DNA of 64,000 nt from Candidatus Saccharimonadota bacterium. GTDB lineage: Bacteria; Patescibacteriota; Saccharimonadia; Saccharimonadales; UBA4665. The stretch is from contig JAQBRY010000001.1 of NCBI GenBank assembly GCA_028286245.1, forward strand, positions 163,022 to 227,021, written 5' to 3'. The notes beneath the pieces are model-generated. The model did no database searches, was not told the origin of the DNA, and saw only the letters and a program-made list of their open reading frames with translations. Below are positions 60,101 through 64,000 of the stretch, one piece after another (positions within the stretch are counted from its first letter, which is position 1; every line of letters starts with the position of its first letter). The translations under genes were made by a program, and so were the position numbers.

Positions 60101-63100
60101 ATTGGCGGCGCCGGAGATGTTAATAGTGTGACCACTAACAATGGTTGCACCGGAGGTCGCCGTGTTGCTGAGGGTGGTAGTCTGGGCACTGCCGGTGCCA
60201 GCACTAAACGTCTGGAGGATCTGACCGGTGCCACTGGCCAGGCTCAAGTTTTGGCCGGCGGCAACGATGAAGCTACCAAGGCTGTTAACGTTGATGCCAG
60301 TGCGACCCAGGTCAACTCGGCCAGTAGTACCGTTGGTGCCGAGCAGCACGTTACCAGATGAAGCGCCGCTGCCGCCATCAATCGATACGCTGCCGCCATT
60401 GGTGGCACCGGTACCAGTTGCGTTACCACCACTGATAGTAACCGCACCACCGGTACCGGCGGCGGCAGTGTTATTGCCAGGCTTGAGGGTGATGCCATAA
60501 GCGGCAGCAGCATTGTTGGTGCTGATAGTGACTGCACCGTTACCGCGGAGCGTTGTGCCACCGGTGTTACCGAGTGCAAAAGTGGTAGCCGTACTGCCGT
60601 TAGTAGCTAAGTTGATAGCGGTGGCATCACCAAAGGCGTTGATGGTAGTGGCATTGGTGTTAATGAGGTTAAAGGTGGCGGTGGTACTAGTGGTCAGGTC
60701 GGTGGTACCGTTCAAGTTAATGTTGTTATTGTTTGACTGTAGGGTCAACGCACCGCTACCGGTACTAATGGTGCCATTAGCGGTAAAGCCGAGTGCACTT
60801 GAGGATAGCTGGGTGCCGCCAATCGTGACGCTGGAGCCAAAGTAACCGGCGCGGAAGGTGTTAGCAGAAAGACCAAGGTCCACGGTGTTGGTAGCGGTAG
60901 GTTGGATTGTTTGGTTGACGTTAAGGGCACCAGTGTTATCAAAGTAAGCTTGACGAGTTGGGGTAGCTGCCGAGTTAAAGATTTCGAGGACGTTACCGAC
61001 CGTACCGGTAGTTCCCTTTACGGTCAGGCCAACCACACCGTTAGCCGTTGGGGCTATGGTGTTTTCGGCGGCAGTTGCGGGAACGTTTCGGAGGAAGATG
61101 CCAGCACCATCGCTGCCCTGGAGGGTAGCATTAACGTAAGCACTGCCGTTGTAGCGAATGAACTGGCCCGTACCTGGGGTCGTCAGAGTAAGGGTAGTTC
61201 CCTGTAGTTTGGCTACGTTAGCGGTGGCAAGGCCATCAGTAGAAACGGTGACGTCGCCGCTCAGGCTCTTAAAGGTTGGCGTGCCGCCAACGCCTGCCAT
61301 CAGGAACTGACCGGCAGTGCCGGCAGCAGTAGCCTGGATAGCACTAGTCGTGTTACCGAACAGAATGCCGTTAGAGGCAAAGGTAGCTGCGCCAGTACCA
61401 CCGTTGGCAACGTTAGTGGTACCGGTGAGGAGCGTAGCACTGTTACGGTCGAGGGCGGCGCTCGAGATAACACCCGCACTGGTCGAAGACAGAATGCCCT
61501 GGCCGTATAAGCTCAACGTCAGGTTGTTACGGATGGTGGTGATACCGGTGGCAGCGCCGACACTGAGCGCCGTAGCACCGTTGGCAAAGTTAACCGTAGT
61601 AGCAGTGTTAAAGATGTTGGCACTCGCACTGCCGGTGCTAAGCGTACCGGTGTCTACTGTTAAGGCACCGGTGACCGCAAAGGCACCACCGACTTTAAGG
61701 GCGTCGGTGCCGCTGCGGTAGAGGGTGGCATTAGCATCAGTACCAAGTTGCAGGCCACCGGTAGTAGAGGTGGTGTTAGTGCCAACCTGTAATAGGCCAC
61801 CGGTGCTACTTGGGGCCGCACCAATACCAACCTTGGTGTTGGCGGTGTCGACTATAAAGACGTTGGTAGCACCGTTACGGACCTTGAGGGCGGTAGCGCT
61901 GCTAACGTTGATGTCGGCAGTGTTGGTAACGGTAAGGGCACCACTAAAGCCGTTGGCTCCGGCGCCGGACTGCGAGTAGCCACCAGTGGTCGTCACGCCG
62001 GTAAGGGCCGTAATGGCACCGGCTGAGTTTACGGCAAAGACACCGCTGTTAATACCCAGGCTCTGACCACTCAAAGCGCCGGTAGCCGTAACAGTGGCAC
62101 CTTGGATGGCCGTGGTAGTAGTAATGTTGTTGGCTGTTAAGATGGCGCCAAAACCAGTGGCGATGGAACCGGCTGCGAGGGCGCCAGTACCAGTGATACT
62201 TGCGTACGTACCAGCGGTGAGGTTGGTGTTGGTAAGCAGGCCATCAACAAAGGCGCTACCGTTGTACTGCAGCACACTGCCGGTGGCTGGGGTGGTTGAG
62301 ATAGTAAGGGTTTTGCCCTGTAAGCTAGCGATGGTTGGGTTAGGGAATGTGCCGCCCAGATCGCCACCGGCTGCGCCAACGGCGCTACAGTTTTGAACAA
62401 TGGCGAGACAGAGCGTGTCGGTAGTGTTGGCGGTTGCAGGAATGTTAATGGTCAGGCTGTTAGATCGAGCGGCCGCTAGGAACGTAACCGTGTCACCGGA
62501 ACCATCATTTATGACCAGGTTACCGGCGTGGGTCGCATCGCCGGCAGTAACAGTACCGGCCTGGACGATAGCAGTAGTAGTAATGTTGTTGGCTGTTGAG
62601 ATGGCGCCAAAGCCGGTAGCGATTGAACCGGCTGCCAGGGCACCCACACCGGTGATGTTGGTAAAGCTACCAACGGCCAGGTCAGCGTTTACAATGGTGC
62701 CATCAAGGATTTTGGCGCTGTTCACTGCCCCGGTGGCAATGGTGTAGGCGCCGCCGGTAGCCAGGGTGAGATCACCCGAAACCGTCACAAAGCCCGGAAT
62801 GCCACCGCTGCCGGCCTGAAGGATCTGGCCGGTGGTACCGGTAGTTTGACCAAGCGCACTAGTGCTGCTGGCGTACAGTAAGCCATTAGCGGTAAAGCTA
62901 GTTAAGCCAGTGCCACCGTTACCGGTAGTAAGCGCAGTGTTAAAGTAAGTAGCGCTGTTACGGTCTACCGCAGCGGTACTTATAGTGCCGCTTGCATCGG
63001 TAGTCAGGATGCCGGCGGCACGGCCGCCGAGCTTAACAATGCCGGTGCCGGTTGTGAACGTACCGCTGCCGGTTTGGGTAAAGTTAGAGTTAGTATCAAC

Positions 63101-64000
63101 TGTCAGGCCACCGCTAAAGGTACCGAGTCCGCTGACGCCAAGTGTGCTGAAGCCACCATTTACTGCCGTTAGGTTACCGCTGGCATCAATCTTAGCAACA
63201 ACGGCACCGTCGCTGTTGCGCTGGAACTGAGCAATATCGGTAGCACTGGCACCACGCAGGACAGCAGCAACACCGCTGCTGGCAAAGACGTTAAAGTTAC
63301 CTGTCTGGGCACTACCACTCTGGTTACGGATAAAGTTGGTAGTATCGTTGGTTTGAGCGTAGGTGTTAGTACAGGTGGAAAGTTGACTGCTGGCGTTCTG
63401 ACAAACGAGCGTGGTGCCACTGGTAGTGCTAAGCGCAGTGGTGACGTTACCGGTACTGTTAACGGCAAAGCTTGAGCCGGTATTTGCAAAGCTGCCGCCT
63501 TGGATAGCAGTGGTAGTCGAAATGCTACCAAAGCCGCTGGCAATTGACCCGGCAGTAAGGGCACCGACTTTTTGGAGGTTGGTGTAGGTAAGCGCAGTGT
63601 CAAAGGCGGCATTCTGGAGTTTACCCAGGCCGGAGATCAAGCTGGTACCGTTGTAATTAAGTAGACTGTCGTAGCCGGTACCGATGTAAATACCGTTGAA
63701 GGTGTTGTTGGTAGCAGGAGTGATAATACTACTGAAGTTGGCACCATTGATAACATTGGCACCGACGTTCGTGTTGGCGGTGCCATTCAGCGTAAATAAA
63801 GCGCCATTAATTGTTGTCGGTGTGGTGGAAACGTTGGTATTGGTAACGGTGGTGCCGATGCCAGTAGCGCCAGTAGAAGCAAGAGTTAAGGTTCGTGCAC
63901 CCACGTTGCCGGCACTATCGATTTTGGCGGCAACAACACCACCGCTATTCTTGAAGTCAGCGATGTCCTGACCGCTGGCACCTTGGATAACGGCGGCAAC
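57137..64000 (-). CDS. Giant repetitive surface protein (cut by right edge)
   Basis: At least 2287 residues are visible, and the frame stays open to the right edge, so the N terminus is missing; a GTG at 63904 is not the real start. Composition is dominated by Gly, Thr, Ser, Ala, Asn and Val with few charges and very few Cys until the end. Several degenerate beta-type repeats recur: a D-I-A-x-F...VVAxID(S/A)xGN unit at the right edge and again near 63.2 kb, G-A-L-A-A-G-S-I-A-T-G-F-G-A-I units (three to four copies), and DRNSAT...GGTG units (two copies). Near the C terminus are SMYYDTSLGKMQCYEASGW and two carbohydrate-binding-like beta domains with paired cysteines. Probably a secreted adhesin or fibre. 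Confidence 0.85.
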   Translation of the reverse strand, partial: VAAVIQGASGQDIADFKNSGGVVAAKIDSAGNVGARTLTLASTGATGIGTTVTNTNVSTTPTTINGALFTLNGTANTNVGANVINGANFSSIITPATNNTFNGIYIGTGYDSLLNYNGTSLISGLGKLQNAAFDTALTYTNLQKVGALTAGSIASGFGSISTTTAIQGGSFANTGSSFAVNSTGNVTTALSTTSGTTLVCQNASSQLSTCTNTYAQTNDTTNFIRNQSGSAQTGNFNVFASSGVAAVLRGASATDIAQFQRNSDGAVVAKIDASGNLTAVNGGFSTLGVSGLGTFSGGLTVDTNSNFTQTGSGTFTTGTGIVKLGGRAAGILTTDASGTISTAAVDRNSATYFNTALTTGNGGTGLTSFTANGLLYASSTSALGQTTGTTGQILQAGSGGIPGFVTVSGDLTLATGGAYTIATGAVNSAKILDGTIVNADLAVGSFTNITGVGALAAGSIATGFGAISTANNITTTAIVQAGTVTAGDATHAGNLVINDGSGDTVTFLAAARSNSLTINIPATANTTDTLCLAIVQNCSAVGAAGGDLGGTFPNPTIASLQGKTLTISTTPATGSVLQYNGSAFVDGLLTNTNLTAGTYASITGTGALAAGSIATGFGAILTANNITTTTAIQGATVTATGALSGQSLGINSGVFAVNSAGAITALTGVTTTGGYSQSGAGANGFSGALTVTNTADINVSSATALKVRNGATNVFIVDTANTKVGIGAAPSSTGGLLQVGTNTTSTTGGLQLGTDANATLYRSGTDALKVGGAFAVTGALTVDTGTLSTGSASANIFNTATTVNFANGATALSVGAATGITTIRNNLTLSLYGQGILSSTSAGVISSAALDRNSATLLTGTTNVANGGTGAATFASNGILFGNTTSAIQATAAGTAGQFLMAGVGGTPTFKSLSGDVTVSTDGLATANVAKLQGTTLTLTTPGTGQFIRYNGSAYVNATLQGSDGAGIFLRNVPATAAENTIAPTANGVVGLTVKGTTGTVGNVLEIFNSAATPTRQAYFDNTGALNVNQTIQPTATNTVDLGLSANTFRAGYFGSSVTIGGTQLSSSALGFTANGTISTGSGALTLQSNNNNINLNGTTDLTTSTTATFNLINTNATTINAFGDATAINLATNGSTATTFALGNTGGTTLRGNGAVTISTNNAAAAYGITLKPGNNTAAAGTGGAVTISGGNATGTGATNGGSVSIDGGSGASSGNVLLGTNGTTGRVDLGRTGINVNSLGSFIVAAGQNLSLASGTGQILQTFSAGTGSAQTTTLSNTATSGATIVSGHTINISGAANGTGTNVNNGIFMGNVTAATNNTFNGISFGTGFTTLITNNAGFSISGTGNILNSGTYNGNTFANNNLQFGGGSATSIASAAGQSLSINGSTGAAVLIGNATSATTTVTLQNGSSSSITVNTAGSAVVGTLSVSALGSFNGGLTVATGQNFTVNGDIFTDLTGSGLSLASGALSVDATSATGFFRNGGNSFGQAAVIGTNDTNSLSLRTANTNRLTVDTTGNVSILGAPAASTSLSLFQLGANTISGGNSVTNGGTYLGLNKPGSGLGSAADFLNFQKGNTSVYTIDSNGAQAISAASGTGLTVTNSSNNQALSVTNTYTTTTMATSLVSINGLQASTGTSDGKALEFKVQGDTTARGQFYSDGKYGIGGGSAVQDVFISRESAGVLRVSANGTTGAADLHVLGNGITEGTITVNGTGNSSIAGNLGINNTGPANRLAVNTVTNTTNTTTAQAVIGTAGTGNRGLVIQGVASQSANIFELQASTGSPLAGYNSATSNFFASNTLSIGSTTGITTNTLSVTNIGDVIGAIVKGNGTQTADLFQARKSDNTVVASIGSTGAFMAVGSELIQNTVGANIFNVDATTGTNLAVNSGAETAFTTDWTGSSATVTRTTTAGEFVSGTAGVKTVLPTAGGAGAKNNLGTALAANTTYNITFTAKASTTISDVAINYWRTSAIQDNNCSVSGQLTFATTFKKITCTLTTSGNAGNATAYLVIGQVTGSGATRNLFIDNLSIVAQNDGSVQNTTAIKVGGSNGQGLTLLQVDSAAEQPNTSTTINSALFGSMYYDTSLGKMQCYEASGWGYCGASPDVSVNLVPEYAGAVLNGLLFGSNNIGTLTSDICSYALAINKTTGSTTCGTSGDEYNYYSWTSPQASAQSYSIYVRYQLPATYKSISGTNPITLSARSTSVASSGTGSGLQNGVRYSMYDASGVACATNQQVTTTANTWQSVSITPSGCTLAANTIVMFKIDVTAQSGSTAYVSNLSFVAKGQ

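Noticed and set aside
59774..60361. Long antisense ORFs inside the giant gene
   Set aside because: Many long plus-strand frames occur under the giant repeat gene because its Gly/Thr/Ala codon bias suppresses stops on the other strand. None has a start signal or sensible composition.
57137..63904. Complete gene starting at GTG 63904
   Set aside because: The same frame continues without a stop to the right edge and encodes another copy of the D-I-A-x-F...VVAxID repeat, so the gene is partial.

Overview
The window looks like a piece of a Candidate Phyla Radiation genome, most likely Candidatus Saccharibacteria (TM7) or a close relative. This is inferred from gene content and style, not from a search. 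Supporting features are near-balanced base composition, compact genes, a DUF5663 protein with a Pro/Gln-rich tail, DUF3137-like membrane proteins, a class I lysyl-tRNA synthetase, a ProRS without its editing insertion, a B12-dependent ribonucleotide reductase with NrdR, and very large repeat-rich surface proteins with the short beta-repeat style of CPR adhesins. TGA ends several well-recognised genes (prfA, parB, the P-loop kinase), so the standard bacterial code applies.

Layout. 1-4.6 kb, minus strand: 5' part of serS, then a PD-(D/E)XK nuclease / HD hydrolase / DUF3137 operon and a TrmA/RlmD-type RNA methyltransferase. 4.7-11.4 kb: a large two-membrane-segment trypsin-like protease, HAD phosphatase, msrA, DUF427, an FMN reductase, a minimal zincin and unknowns. 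11.5-17.6 kb, minus: lysK, greA, proS, a CPBP protease, rseP and frr. 17.7-24.1 kb: small unknown genes, tsf and rpsB (pyrH is not between tsf and frr), rpmE type B, then the coupled plus-strand set prfA - P-loop kinase - prmC. 24.4-29.4 kb, minus: nrdJ, nrdR and ftsZ. 29.7-36.2 kb: priA, a second DUF3137 protein, GNAT, def-fmt and the DUF5663 protein. 36.3-39.2 kb: infB and an S1 protein. 39.3-45 kb: GNAT, a ROK kinase, an ImmA/IrrE-like peptidase with a zinc ribbon, HtrA, a polytopic protein and an LCP (LytR-CpsA-Psr) enzyme. 45.2-64 kb: lepB, then an envelope/surface block (Pro/Gln-rich anchored protein, beta-propeller exoprotein, 1614-residue kelch protein), parB-parA, a roughly 1.1 kb structured region, and a giant repeat protein that runs off the right edge.

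Gene logic. Most of the left and middle is core information processing (translation factors, aminoacyl-tRNA synthetases, division, replication restart, chromosome partition). The right third is dominated by secretion and cell-surface functions. The giant proteins, signal peptidase, LCP and membrane-anchored proteases fit an epibiont that invests heavily in its envelope; that reading is inference.

The most unusual window-wide signal is transcriptional. At least 14 genes have a -10-like TANNNT hexamer ending only 6-8 nt before the best start codon (seven at exactly 6 nt once the start is corrected to the first conserved residues, ten at 6-7 nt), which predicts leaderless or near-leaderless mRNAs. 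Many other genes instead carry strong Shine-Dalgarno sequences. The region 56.06-57.14 kb is not empty. It holds a 40-codon gene with a good ribosome binding site, an 18-bp perfect inverted repeat, a consensus DnaA box, a GAGACT repeat cluster and several terminators. No tRNA, rRNA, CRISPR array or insertion sequence was found.
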